Both the position numbers and the translations under genes were made by a program. A DNA stretch of 64,000 bases, from assembly GCF_002205645.1 (NCBI RefSeq), contig NZ_NIOF01000003.1, positions 62,001-126,000 of the forward strand, in the 5' to 3' direction. The notes under the pieces are model-generated. The model did not search any database. It worked only from the letters and a program-made list of their open reading frames with translations, and had not been told where the DNA came from. Shown piece by piece: positions 33,868-42,124 of the stretch (the first letter of the stretch is position 1; every line of letters begins with the position of its first letter). This stretch comes from Roseateles aquatilis. GTDB taxonomy: Bacteria; Pseudomonadota; Gammaproteobacteria; Burkholderiales; Burkholderiaceae_C.

Positions 33868-34096
33868 GGCCGTTCTCCTGCGCCTGCCGGTCGGCGCGGC
33901 GAAGTTGCGCGCGGGCATTGCGGTCGGCACGGTGGTCGCTCGCAGTCGAGCTGGTGTAGATCGACGCGTAGCCTTGTTTCGTGAACTTCAGGTGCCCGCC
34001 GGACGTGCGCACCACGCGCCAGCCTTCGCCCAGCGCGAACTCGATCAGCGCGCGCAGCCGTTCACGGCCGCGCGCCAGTTCATGCGCGCTCGCCAT
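33860..34096 (-). CDS. HicA-like small protein between parA and parB
   Basis: A 78-residue protein with a compact HicA/YcfA-like pattern: GRERLRALIEFALGEGWRVVR, SGGHLKF with His35 at the place of the HicA catalytic histidine, then SIYTSSTASDHRADRNARAQLRRAD. No HicB antitoxin is next to it. In ICEclc the gene between parA and parB (shi) is linked to growth arrest of transfer-competent cells; this gene has the same position, so a toxin-like role is worth considering. GGGAGGGG lies before the ATG, and it overlaps both neighbours. Confidence 0.75.
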   Translation of the reverse strand: MASAHELARGRERLRALIEFALGEGWRVVRTSGGHLKFTKQGYASIYTSSTASDHRADRNARAQLRRADRQAQENGRG

Positions 34097-34946
34097 GGCC
34101 GGCCCCTCCCGCATCGGCCCGGCCGGTGACCAGCGCGAAGCGCTCCCGCCACGCGGGGAACAGCTCGCCAGCCAGCGTGCGCATGGTGTCCAGCGCCGCG
34201 GGCGCCGTGCGCCCAGCCGGCCGCCGGTACTCCACCCGATGCACCGGCAATCCTCGTGTCGCAGCGCGCGGATAGGCTTCGATGGCCGGCACGTCGGTGT
34301 CCAGCACCTGCACGCCGGCCTGTTCCTGGAACACCTGTCGCAGCGCCTGCTGGACCAGCCGCGCGTTCGACGACACCGGATGCACACGGTTGATGAGCAG
34401 GCGCAGCGGCGGCGGCTCGATGCCCAGGTGCCGATACGGCGCGATGTCCTCGATCAGTTGCAGCGTGCCGCGCCGCAGCTCGCGCGCCGCGAGGATTTCC
34501 GGCGTCACCGGCGACAGCGCCAGGTCGGACGCCAGCACCGCCATCTCCAGCAGCACGCTGCGCGCGCCCTGCGTGTCGATCAACAGCAAGTCATAGTGCG
34601 TGCGGAAGACGGGAAGCAAATGGCGCAGTCGCAGGCGCCCATCCGGTGCGTGCAGCAGCAGCGTGTTCAGTTCGCCGCGGTCGTCGTTGGAGAGCACCAG
34701 GTCCAGGCCCGCGATCGCGGTGCGCGACACCAGTTGCTCGATGCTCCGCTCGTTGAAGGCCAGCATCTCGTAGATGCCGCCGGGCGCGCGCACGTCCAGC
34801 ATGAAGTAGCTCGACAGCGTGGGCTGCACGTCCAGGTCCAGCAGCAGCACTCGCAGCCCGGCATCGGCGATGAAGCCGCCCAGGTTGGCCGCCGTCGTGG
34901 TCTTGCCCACGCCGCCCTTGGTCGAAATGATGGACACCACCTGCAT
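34080..34946 (-). CDS. parA: ParA family ATPase of the ICE
   Basis: A 288-residue partition-type ATPase. The deviant Walker A STKGGVGKTT is at 8-17 and VLLLDLDVQPTLSSYF follows near 33-48 (the A' box). LLIDTQGA is near 115-122. It acts with ParB in ICE maintenance or distribution during the transfer-competent state. I start at the ATG at 34946, behind GGAGAAGCTC; an upstream ATG at 34970 lacks that spacing. It lies between alpA and the HicA-like gene. Confidence 0.92.
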   Translation of the reverse strand: MQVVSIISTKGGVGKTTTAANLGGFIADAGLRVLLLDLDVQPTLSSYFMLDVRAPGGIYEMLAFNERSIEQLVSRTAIAGLDLVLSNDDRGELNTLLLHAPDGRLRLRHLLPVFRTHYDLLLIDTQGARSVLLEMAVLASDLALSPVTPEILAARELRRGTLQLIEDIAPYRHLGIEPPPLRLLINRVHPVSSNARLVQQALRQVFQEQAGVQVLDTDVPAIEAYPRAATRGLPVHRVEYRRPAGRTAPAALDTMRTLAGELFPAWRERFALVTGRADAGGAGHGERA

Positions 34947-34986
34947 GAGCTTCTCCTCGTCGAATGGCATGAACCGAGAAGAAGCG

Positions 34987-35205
34987 TCAGGCGCGTTCTT
35001 TGAGGCGATCGGCGATCCACTGTTCGATCTCCACCGAGTCCCAGCCCACCGCGCGCACGCCCAGACGTAGCGCCTTGGGGAACTTGCCTTCCTTCATCAG
35101 GCTGTAGATGTGCGCGCGCTTGAAGCCGGTCTTGGCTTCGACCTCGGCGCGGCGCAGGATGCGGTGCTCGGTCGGTGCCGCCGTGGCGGTGGTCTGCGAA
35201 GACAT
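34987..35205 (-). CDS. alpA: AlpA-type excisionase/regulator
   Basis: A 72-residue MerR/Xis-like winged helix protein: ILRRAEVEAKTGFKRAHIYSLMKEGKFPKALRLG, then VGWDSVEIEQWIADRLKERA. AlpA proteins act as small DNA-binding regulators or directionality factors of integrases. Start at 35205, eight bases after AAGGAG; the GTG at 35214 has no room for a ribosome-binding site. It opens the alpA-parA-HicA-parB-DUF2857-STY4528 gene string, whose promoter should lie in 35206-35323. Confidence 0.9.
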   Translation of the reverse strand: MSSQTTATAAPTEHRILRRAEVEAKTGFKRAHIYSLMKEGKFPKALRLGVRAVGWDSVEIEQWIADRLKERA

Positions 35206-35323
35206 GAGGGTCACTCCTTAACGCTCAGTGGCGCTGATTGGCGTGACTCGCATTAAGAACGCCGCGCTGAGGAAAGACACCGCAAATGCGGCGTCCGCGA
35301 CCGCAGATACGGTCTGGCATCGC

Positions 35324-36085
35324 TCAGGAAGTCGTGCTCTGCAGATTGCGCCGAGCCAGTGCGAACTTGGCCTGCAGGGTGCGCTCGGTGATGCCCATCG
35401 CGTTGCCGTGGTGCGCCACCATCGCGCTGATGATGGCTTCCTGCGTCAGGAAGCTGGAATACGGCATGCCGCTGGGAGACTTGCCCAGCAGTAGCGTCAG
35501 TAACCCGCCAACGATGTTCAGGTAGGTCGATTCGCTGCGCGGCCCAGGTGTGTTCGCACGCTCCGCGTCGGCTGTGTAGTCGGCGTGCGTCTTCAGCAGC
35601 GCCTCGTGCTCGGCGCGCAGCGTCTCGTGCACGCCCAAGTGTTCCGCCAGCCGCGCCTTGATCGCTTCCCGCTCGGCCAGCAATGCGCCCACTGTGTCCA
35701 GGCTGATCGCCGGGTGAAGTGCACGCTCGATCTCATCGAACAGAAACGCCGGTTTCTCGCCGGGGTAGTAGTGCGCCATCCAGGATTTCAGGTCGACGTG
35801 CCGCACCGTCAGCGACAGGTCGTCCATCGTCAGGCCCTGCGTGTCCCGCACCAAACCCTCCTTGCCATACGGCATCTCGCCGTGAGCCAGCGCATCGAAG
35901 ATTCTTTCGGTGTTCAACCGCAGCATCGGCCAGCGCGGAAACTCCGTTGCCTCCGGTAGAGGCCGCTGTCCCAAGGTCGCCAGAATGCGCCGCTCGAAGC
36001 GCAGCAATCCGCTCCAGCGGATTGCCGCCTCGATCGGGCGGTAGTAGGTCTTGGCGCCATCGGCCAGGCTGCTCGACTTCGGCAT
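35324..36085 (-). CDS. Conserved ICE protein upstream of alpA (253 aa)
   Basis: It starts MPKSSSLADGAKTYYRPIEAAIRWSGLL and has conserved blocks RLNTERIFDALAHGEMPYGKEGLVRD and SLTVRHVDLKSWMAHYYPGEKPAFLFDEIER. A helical middle follows, and the end (MPYSSFLTQEAIISAMVAHHGNAMGITERTLQAKFALARR) looks like a DNA-binding helical bundle. It occupies the position of the regulator gene that precedes alpA in ICEclc-type elements; regulatory function is therefore plausible but not shown. GGAGG lies before the start. Confidence 0.75.
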   Translation of the reverse strand: MPKSSSLADGAKTYYRPIEAAIRWSGLLRFERRILATLGQRPLPEATEFPRWPMLRLNTERIFDALAHGEMPYGKEGLVRDTQGLTMDDLSLTVRHVDLKSWMAHYYPGEKPAFLFDEIERALHPAISLDTVGALLAEREAIKARLAEHLGVHETLRAEHEALLKTHADYTADAERANTPGPRSESTYLNIVGGLLTLLLGKSPSGMPYSSFLTQEAIISAMVAHHGNAMGITERTLQAKFALARRNLQSTTS

Positions 36086-36615
36086 ATCGCGCGCCTCCAT
36101 TCGTCATCGCACCGAGTCCACGCACACGCACCCGCCGTACAGGCGACGTGCGTGGCTGTCCAGGAATCTCCGGGCGAAACGAGCAAGTGGCGAAGCGGCG
36201 AAGACCGTGGCATCGACGATGCCGCCGGTTTCGTTGCGAGATGTGCGTCTTGCCGCGCAGGGCGCCATCACTCACAATTCGCAAGCCGCGAAACATGCTG
36301 TCACCAGCGTCATTCGCGGGCACCATGCCTGACCCGGATAACCAGGCCAAAGTCTTTGCAGGGGAAAAGACCCAGTAAAGCGCGATCAGCTCAACACGCC
36401 AGAGCCGATGCGCATACGGCAAGCGCTGTTGCGCCGCGCGTCTTCGCTGTGACGCGATGCGATGGGCATGCAAGTCTCATCGCAGGATGCCAACCGCAAG
36501 CGCGAGCAGCCTGAGTGCAGCACGCCCGTGCACCGCGTCAATGGAACCCCGCTATGACAAAACAGGTCTGGCACCTTGACCAAAATGGCATCGCCCCAAC
36601 CCGCCTGAAGCAGCC
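36086..36615. other. 530-bp intergenic region between the pre-alpA gene and the LysR gene
   Basis: No supported gene. Small frames here have no homology I recognise. It must contain the promoter of the pre-alpA gene; I see no strong sigma-70 match. Confidence 0.45.
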
Positions 36616-37527
36616 TCATGCGAGCCGTTGCGTATCCAACGGCATATGGCCGACACGCTGCGCACGGTCGATGAAGTGGCGCAGTGGCTCCGACATCGCG
36701 CCCTCGGGATGTAGCAGGTAGGTCGTCAACGCCGCCGAGTCCTCGTCCAGCGGCCGGACGATCACGTCCGCCTGCCGGCATGCCACCGCGTGCGCCGCGG
36801 TGGAAAATCCCACGCCATAGCCGGCCGCCACCAGGGCTAGCATCAACGAGTGGGTCGTCACGTACTCGGCCACGACCGGCGGTGTCTCCACCAGGCGCAG
36901 CAGGCGCTCGCATTGCCGGCTGCACTCCTGACAAACCTGCGGGTGACACAGCACCAGCGGGTAGCCCACCACCTCGTCCAGCGGTACCCGCTTGTGCGCC
37001 AGCAAGGGGTGCCGCGCCGGTATGGCCACCACCAGTGGATCTTGCCACACCGGCCTGGCGACCACCCCGGCCTCCATCTCGCCGGCCATCGCAAAGGCCG
37101 CGTCGTACAGGTCGTTGCCCAGGCCGCCCACCACCTGCGACAGCGGCGCCTCGAACAGCCGGATGCCCACTTCCGGCGCCTCCTCCCGGCACAGCGCGAG
37201 CAGCGCCGACAGCCGGGTCCGCCCGACGCCGCCGGCCAGGGCGATGCGCAGGGTGCCCCGGTGTCCCACCGCCACCGCCCGCGTCTTGGTCTGGGCTTGC
37301 TCAAGGGTCAGCAGCACGCGCCGGGCCTCCTCCAGAAACACCTGCCCGGCCGGGGTCAGGCGCACGCCGCGCTGCGTGCGCTCCAGCAGCGCCACGCCCA
37401 GGTCGGCCTCCAGTTGGCGGATCGTGCGCGACAGGGGCGACTGCTCCACATGCAGCCGCCGCGCCGCCCGGCCAAAGTGCAACTCTTCGGCCACGGCTAT
37501 GAAACAGCGAAGATGGCGTAAGTTCAT
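36616..37527 (-). CDS. LysR-type transcriptional regulator 1 at the ICE end
   Basis: A 303-residue LysR protein: N-terminal winged HTH MNLRHLRCFIAVAEELHFGRAARRLHVEQSPLSRTIRQLE (1-40), then a substrate-binding domain with the usual RIALAGGVG and VVAIPARHPLLAH stretches. It has a Cys-rich patch CHPQVCQECSRQCERLL near 200-216 that could bind metal. Its ATG at 37527 follows GGGGGGAAG. It is clearly paralogous to the LysR gene at 38262 (same EELHXXRAA and IEQSP/VEQSP motifs, similar domains), and the pair flanks an exbD fragment. Confidence 0.9.
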   Translation of the reverse strand: MNLRHLRCFIAVAEELHFGRAARRLHVEQSPLSRTIRQLEADLGVALLERTQRGVRLTPAGQVFLEEARRVLLTLEQAQTKTRAVAVGHRGTLRIALAGGVGRTRLSALLALCREEAPEVGIRLFEAPLSQVVGGLGNDLYDAAFAMAGEMEAGVVARPVWQDPLVVAIPARHPLLAHKRVPLDEVVGYPLVLCHPQVCQECSRQCERLLRLVETPPVVAEYVTTHSLMLALVAAGYGVGFSTAAHAVACRQADVIVRPLDEDSAALTTYLLHPEGAMSEPLRHFIDRAQRVGHMPLDTQRLA

Positions 37528-37700
37528 GTACTTCCCCCCAGAAAGTGGAGTCCATTCCTCTGGCCGCAGGGAACCGCATGAGTGCTTCCCGGTGGCGATG
37601 CCGGTCACAGAGGCTTCCAGTTGCCGCCATCCGACCTTCAGTCGCCGGCGAGGCGGCGAGGCGGCGAGTGTCCAGGCAAGGCCGGGTTATTCCATCGGTG

Positions 37701-37749
37701 TTGCCATATCACACAAAACCACGGACAATCAATAATAATTCTCATTAGC
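37701..37749 (+). promoter_or_regulatory. Promoter-like sequence with a Fur-box-like site
   Basis: TTGCCA (37701-37706), 17 bases, GACAAT (37724-37729), followed at once by AATAATAATTCTCATTAGC (37731-37749). Its complement matches 15 of 19 positions of the classical Fur consensus GATAATGATAATCATTATC. It precedes the exbD remnant, so it is probably the leftover of an iron-regulated TonB-system promoter. Confidence 0.55.
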
Positions 37750-37760
37750 ATCCGTGTCTG

Positions 37761-38040
37761 AATGGAGTAAAGCCGATCAAGCCCGACGTGGCGAACCTGT
37801 CCGTCACCACCCACGGCAGCGTGTTCTGGAACGACGATCGCATGGGCGACGAGCAGCTCGCGCAGCGGCTGCAGGCCTCCGCGCCGCGTCACCCGCAGCC
37901 CGAGGACTTCATCCGCGGCGACCGCCTGGTGGGCCTACCAGCGCGTCGCCCAGGTGTTGGCGGCTGCGCAGAAGTCCGGGGGTTGAAACTGAGCTTCGTG
38001 ACCGACCAGGGCAGCAACCGGGGTGAGCCGAAAGACACCC
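37761..38040 (+). pseudogene. exbD: exbD fragment (TonB-system biopolymer transport), frameshifted
   Basis: The plus-strand frame reads IKPDVANLSVTTHGSVFWNDD, GDEQLAQRLQASAPRHPQPEDFIRGDRLVG, then needs a +1 shift to read YQRVAQVLAAAQKSG, and a shift back to read LKLSFVTDQGSNR. This is the periplasmic C-terminal part of ExbD. The N-terminal membrane anchor and the start are missing and two frameshifts break the rest, so it cannot be functional. It lies behind a Fur-box-like promoter and between the two LysR genes. Confidence 0.8.
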
Positions 38041-38261
38041 TCATGAAACTGCATCGGCACGCTCGCCCTGACGCCGGCGTGACGTCGTCGGCTGCACCGA
38101 TCGCGGACTCCAGCACACGTGAGCGCCTGCGCGCCGTGCCCGGCGCACCAAGCGGGCATGAGGCTTTGACGCGATGCCATCGAAGGAGGTGCTGACGGGA
38201 TGCGGATGGAGATGCTGGCGCCCGATAGGCCGAACCAGAAGAAGACAAACGGGAGGTGGCC
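38041..38261. other. Short non-coding stretch before LysR 2
   Basis: No gene supported. It holds the 5' region of the second LysR gene with GGGAGG at 38251-38256. Confidence 0.5.
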
Positions 38262-39170
38262 TTGGATTTCAGATTGCTGCGTTACTTCGTCGCAGTTGCG
38301 GAAGAACTGCATCTGGCCCGTGCAGCCGAGCGTCTGGGCATCGAGCAGTCGCCTGTGTCGCGTGCGATGCGCGACCTGGAAAGCCAGCTTGGCGTGCAGT
38401 TGTTCGACCGCAGCACACGCCTGACGCGGCTGACCTGGGCCGGCCAGGTGTTCCTCGGCGAATGCCGGCGCGTGATGGCCACCGTGGAGCAGGCAGTCAA
38501 GAGCGCCAAGGCGGCGGCACAGGGCTACCAGGGCCATCTGCGCATCGCCATCTGCGACAGCCTGGCGCAGCCCCACATCGCCACCTTGCTGGCACGCAGC
38601 CGCGAGGATGAGCCCGAGCTGGAGATTCGCGTCTTCGAGCTGCCGTTCGCGCAGCAGCTCAAGATGCTGCACAACGATCTGCTGGACATCGGCTTTGCGT
38701 TGTCAAACGCGGTGCATGCTGGCCTCGTCGCTGAGCCGGTGTGGACCGATCCACTGTCGGTGATCGTGCCCGCACGCCACCCCTTGCTGGCACACATGCA
38801 GGTGCCGCTGGCCGAAGCCTTGAAGTTCCCGCTGGTTCTGTGCCATCCCGAATCGGGATCGGGCTGCCGCCATCAGATTCAAGCGATGCTGCAGGACGCG
38901 GGCACGCCGCTCAAGCTGGTCGATGAAGTGACCAGCCTCGGCGTGATGCTGACCCTGGTCGGCGCCGGCTACGGCATCGGCTTCGCCATCGCCTCGCAAG
39001 TGCAGACCCTACAGCGCCCGGACATCTCCATTCGTCCCCTGGCCGGCACCCCACCGATGCTCTCTACCTACCTGCTGCGCCGCCAGGGCGAACCCTCGGA
39101 GCCCATGAAGCGGTTCATCGAGCGGGTGAAAGACGAGGCCGCGCCGATCGATGATGAGCCGGTCCTTTGA
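38262..39170 (+). CDS. LysR-type transcriptional regulator 2 at the ICE end
   Basis: A 302-residue LysR protein: DFRLLRYFVAVAEELHLARAAERLGIEQSPVSRAMRDLE at the start (winged HTH), then RIAICDSLAQPHIATLL and VIVPARHPLLAH in the effector domain. I prefer a TTG start at 38262, five bases after GGGAGG; a GTG at 38256 would overlap that site. The gene points towards the ICE end and is the last gene of the element. It is a paralogue of LysR 1, read in the other direction. Confidence 0.88.
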   Translation: MDFRLLRYFVAVAEELHLARAAERLGIEQSPVSRAMRDLESQLGVQLFDRSTRLTRLTWAGQVFLGECRRVMATVEQAVKSAKAAAQGYQGHLRIAICDSLAQPHIATLLARSREDEPELEIRVFELPFAQQLKMLHNDLLDIGFALSNAVHAGLVAEPVWTDPLSVIVPARHPLLAHMQVPLAEALKFPLVLCHPESGSGCRHQIQAMLQDAGTPLKLVDEVTSLGVMLTLVGAGYGIGFAIASQVQTLQRPDISIRPLAGTPPMLSTYLLRRQGEPSEPMKRFIERVKDEAAPIDDEPVL

Positions 39171-39402
39171 GGACGCAGCTCGCCTGTCCGTTGCGACCTG
39201 TGGCGTGGTGTGCCAGTAGACAGATAGACTTCGGAATGAAATCCGATGCTCTGGCTGTTGGTGGATGTGCTTGGCTCGCTTTGGATCACCCGCAACGGCC
39301 TGCGTTGACCAGGCCGAAGACTTGAGTCCACAATCGAGTCCATTCCGTGACGCTTGGATCGGAAAAGACGTTCGTAATAAACGAGTTAGCGAACGGGTGC
39401 TG
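39171..39402. other. ICE terminal non-coding region
   Basis: 232 bases between the last ICE gene and the att core. There is no gene and no tRNA body, so this is the tRNA-distal end. A moderately AT-rich piece (39367-39390) adjoins the core and may contain integrase or directionality-factor sites. Confidence 0.5.
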
Positions 39403-39420
39403 TTCCCATCACCCGCTCCA
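39403..39420 (+). other. ICE attachment core (tRNA-Gly CCC 3'-end sequence)
   Basis: TTCCCATCACCCGCTCCA equals the T-stem/acceptor/CCA end of bacterial tRNA-Gly(CCC), but the rest of the tRNA is absent upstream. This is the expected direct-repeat end left by site-specific integration into a tRNA-Gly gene, the known habit of ICEclc-type elements. Gene content changes from ICE to chromosome exactly here. Confidence 0.9.
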
Positions 39421-39667
39421 GGCTTCTTCTTTGCTTCTCCTTCCTCGCGCTGGCGACGGTGTCCCGATGACGGATCCGTCGCCGTTTTGCTTCTGGGGGG
39501 ACGAGCCGCCGCGGCCAGCGCCGCGCGCCGCTCACCCATGCCCGGCATCACGGACGCAGCAATCACGGCGAGGGCGCTCAGCGACCCTGCCCGCCTGCGG
39601 GCCGTCCGATCCGTGTTGCAATGCTGAACGTTTCCTGAACGCCGCCTTGCCGGCGCATTGCAGTCCC

Positions 39668-40867
39668 ATGTCCGCCGCCAGCCCCACCGCCTCCGATTCC
39701 CCAGCCGCGCAGCGCGGCGCCCACGTCGGCTGGGCCTTGCTGGCCTTGGCCATCGGCGGCTTCGCGATCGGCACCACCGAGTTCGCGGCGATGAGCCTGG
39801 TGCCGTTCTTCGCGCCGGACCTGGGTATCGACGTGCCCACCGCCGGCCACGTGATCAGCGCCTACGCGCTGGGCGTGGTGGTCGGGGCGCCGCTGCTGGC
39901 GGTGCTCGGCGCGAAGGTGCCGCGGCGCACGTTGCTGATCGGGTTGATGCTGGCGTTCGCGCTCGGCAACGGGCTCAGCGCGTTGGCGCCGGGGTATCAC
40001 GCGATGCTGCTGTTCCGCTTCCTGAGCGGGCTGCCACACGGCGCCTACTTCGGTGTCGGCGCGCTGGTGGCAGCCTCGCTGGTCGCGCCCGAGCGCCGCG
40101 CGCAGGCGGTCAGCCTGATGATGCTGGGGCTCACCGTGGCGACGATCGTCGGCGTGCCGCTGGCCAATGCGCTCGGCCAGTGGGCCGGGTGGCGCTGGGG
40201 ATTCGGCGTCGTCACCGTGCTGGCGCTGCTCACGGCTGCGCTGATCGCGATGCACGCGCCGCGCGACCGCGTCCAGCCGGGCGCCAGCGCGATGCGCGAG
40301 CTCGGCGCCCTCGGCCGTCGCCAGGTCTGGCTGACGCTGGGGATCGCGACGATCGGCTTCGGCGGCATGTTCGCCGTCTACACCTACCTGGGCTCGACGC
40401 TGCTCGAAGTCACCGGCACCGGTCCGGGCATGTTGCCGGTGGTGCTGAGCGTCTTCGGCATGGGCATGACGGGCGGGACGCTGGTCGCCGCCTGGGCGGC
40501 GGACCGGGCGCTGATGCCCACCGTCGGCGCGCTGCTGCTGTGGAGCGCCGTGTCGCTGGGCCTGTACCCGTTCGCGGCCGGCAGCCTGTGGACGCTGCTG
40601 CCGGTGGTCTTCATGATCGGCTGCGGCGGCGGGCTCGGCGCGGTGCTGCAGACGCGGCTGATGGATGTCGCCGGCGAGGCGCAGACGCTGGCCGCGGCGC
40701 TCAACCATTCGGCGTTCAACGCCGCCAATGCGCTCGGCCCCTGGCTGGGCGGCCTGGCGATCGCCGCCGGCCACGGCTGGACGTCCACCGGCTGGGTCGG
40801 CGTGGTGCTCGCGCTGGGCGGGATGGCGTTCTGGGCGGTGTCGCTGGCGCTGGACAAGCGGGGTTGA
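39668..40867 (+). CDS. MFS transporter, DHA1-type drug/sugar exporter
   Basis: A 399-residue major facilitator with twelve hydrophobic segments. The start LLALAIGGFAIGTTEFAAMSLVPFFAPDLGI and the motif-A-like GAKVPRRTLLIGLMLAF fit the AraJ/SotB/YdhP-type DHA1 exporters. Substrate unknown. It is the first chromosomal gene after the ICE. The 247 bases between the att core and its ATG would, before ICE entry, have linked it to the tRNA-Gly gene. No operon partner downstream (184-base gap). Confidence 0.87.
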   Translation: MSAASPTASDSPAAQRGAHVGWALLALAIGGFAIGTTEFAAMSLVPFFAPDLGIDVPTAGHVISAYALGVVVGAPLLAVLGAKVPRRTLLIGLMLAFALGNGLSALAPGYHAMLLFRFLSGLPHGAYFGVGALVAASLVAPERRAQAVSLMMLGLTVATIVGVPLANALGQWAGWRWGFGVVTVLALLTAALIAMHAPRDRVQPGASAMRELGALGRRQVWLTLGIATIGFGGMFAVYTYLGSTLLEVTGTGPGMLPVVLSVFGMGMTGGTLVAAWAADRALMPTVGALLLWSAVSLGLYPFAAGSLWTLLPVVFMIGCGGGLGAVLQTRLMDVAGEAQTLAAALNHSAFNAANALGPWLGGLAIAAGHGWTSTGWVGVVLALGGMAFWAVSLALDKRG

Positions 40868-41051
40868 TCGGCTCGCGACGTGGCGCGTGCGGCTGGCGTG
40901 ACGGCGACACGGCAAGCATCAACTGCCGCACCGGACGCGTCCTGCGGTGGCTGCGGGCTTTCCCGTGCCCGGCGATAATCCGCCGCTTTACGCGGCCGAC
41001 CATCGTCCGCACGTTCCGGCGCCGTCCGTCGCGCCCTCTGGAGACCTGCAC

Positions 41052-41969
41052 ATGGCCGAATGGCTGCCGCCGACGCGTTACTGGGTGCTGGCGATCTTCA
41101 TCGCCTCGGCGCTGTATGCCCACTTCCGGGGGCGCGTCCGATTCAAGCTGTCCCGCGCGCTGACCGACTTCACGGTCCTGATCTCGCCCGTCAACGCGAT
41201 CATGTACCTGTTCTCGCGCGCCCCCGCGACGCCGTACATCAAGACCGACCAGTTCCAGGAGCTCCAGCTCCTGCGCGACAACTGGCAGGTGATCCGCGAC
41301 GAGGCCCTCAAGCTCAACGACGAGGGCTACATCAAGGCCGCGTCCGGCTACAACGACATCGGCTTCAACTCGTTCTTCCGCACCGGCTGGAAGCGTTTCT
41401 ACCTGAAGTGGTACGACCGGGACATGGACTCGGCGCAGACGCTGTGCCCCAAGACGGTCGAGCTGCTCAAGCGCATCCCGACGGTGAAGGCGGCGATGTT
41501 CGCGTCGCTGCCGCCCGGCGCGCGGCTGGTGCGCCACCGCGACCCCTACGCGGGCTCGCTGCGTTATCACCTGGGCCTGACGACGCCCAACGATCCGGGC
41601 TGCTACATCGACGTCGACGGCCAGCAGTACCACTGGCGCGATGGCGAGGACGTCATCTTCGACGAGACCTTCATCCATTACGCCGAGAACACCACCGACC
41701 AGCAGCGCGTGATCCTCTTCTGCGACGTCGAGCGGCCGCTGTTCTTCGCGCCGACGCGTTGGCTGAACCGCTGGTTCGGCAAGCTGGTCATGACCGCCGC
41801 GGCGACGCAGAACCTGGAGAGCGAGCCGATCGGCGGTCTCAACAAGTTCTTCTATCACGCGTACAAGGTCCGCCTGTTCTTCAAGGCGTTCAAGGCGAGG
41901 AGCCGCACCGGCTACTACATCGTCAAGTGGGTGTTGATCCTGGGCATTCTGGCGGCGATCTTCATCTGA
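41052..41969 (+). CDS. lpxO: Lipid A / aspartyl-asparaginyl beta-hydroxylase LpxO
   Basis: A 305-residue Fe(II)/2-oxoglutarate hydroxylase anchored by an N-terminal membrane segment (about 9-24) and with a second hydrophobic C-terminal end. The metal ligands are visible: H162 and D164 in LVRHRDPYAGSLRYHLGL, and H209 in DETFIHYAENTTDQQRVILF. LpxO adds a 2-OH to lipid A acyl chains at the inner membrane and can change antimicrobial-peptide sensitivity. Start at 41052 after GGAGA. A likely terminator follows at 42020. Confidence 0.9.
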   Translation: MAEWLPPTRYWVLAIFIASALYAHFRGRVRFKLSRALTDFTVLISPVNAIMYLFSRAPATPYIKTDQFQELQLLRDNWQVIRDEALKLNDEGYIKAASGYNDIGFNSFFRTGWKRFYLKWYDRDMDSAQTLCPKTVELLKRIPTVKAAMFASLPPGARLVRHRDPYAGSLRYHLGLTTPNDPGCYIDVDGQQYHWRDGEDVIFDETFIHYAENTTDQQRVILFCDVERPLFFAPTRWLNRWFGKLVMTAAATQNLESEPIGGLNKFFYHAYKVRLFFKAFKARSRTGYYIVKWVLILGILAAIFI

Positions 41970-42019
41970 GCGTCGGGCGGCGCGCTTGCGCGCCCCGACC
42001 GCCCCCAGCCCACGCTGAA

Positions 42020-42042
42020 CGGCCCCTTCGCGGGCCGATTTC
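42020..42042 (+). terminator. Hairpin after lpxO
   Basis: CGGCCC/GGGCCG stem with a six-base loop followed by ATTTC. It lies between the convergent ends of lpxO and the dioxygenase gene. Confidence 0.55.
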
Positions 42043-42124
42043 ATTGGTGCCGGCGGAACTTCGGGAACCGCCGGGACTTCCAAGAGGCGAGGGCGGCAGG
42101 GGCCTTGGAGGACCGCCCGCTGAA

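Larger units (their letters stand above)
1..39420. mobile_element. Integrative and conjugative element, ICEclc/PFGI-1 superfamily (one end and interior)
   Basis: The stretch carries the ordered signature genes of this ICE family: pilL-N, TIGR03759, SLT, TIGR03765, traD and TIGR03747; helicase, DUF3275, DUF3577, topoisomerase III, SSB, PFL_4670, PFL_4669 and STY4528; and DUF2857, parB, parA and alpA. The right boundary is the 18-bp tRNA-Gly(CCC) 3'-end sequence at 39403-39420. Beyond it the genes are ordinary chromosomal ones. The left boundary, the integrase and the rest of the mating-pair genes (VirB4-like ATPase and others) are not in the window. Two cargo blocks are visible, the AAA ATPase and the chromate genes. 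Confidence 0.93.

Noticed and set aside
39378-39420. Complete tRNA gene at the ICE end
   Set aside because: Only the 3' 18 bases match tRNA-Gly; no anticodon arm or D arm can be folded upstream.
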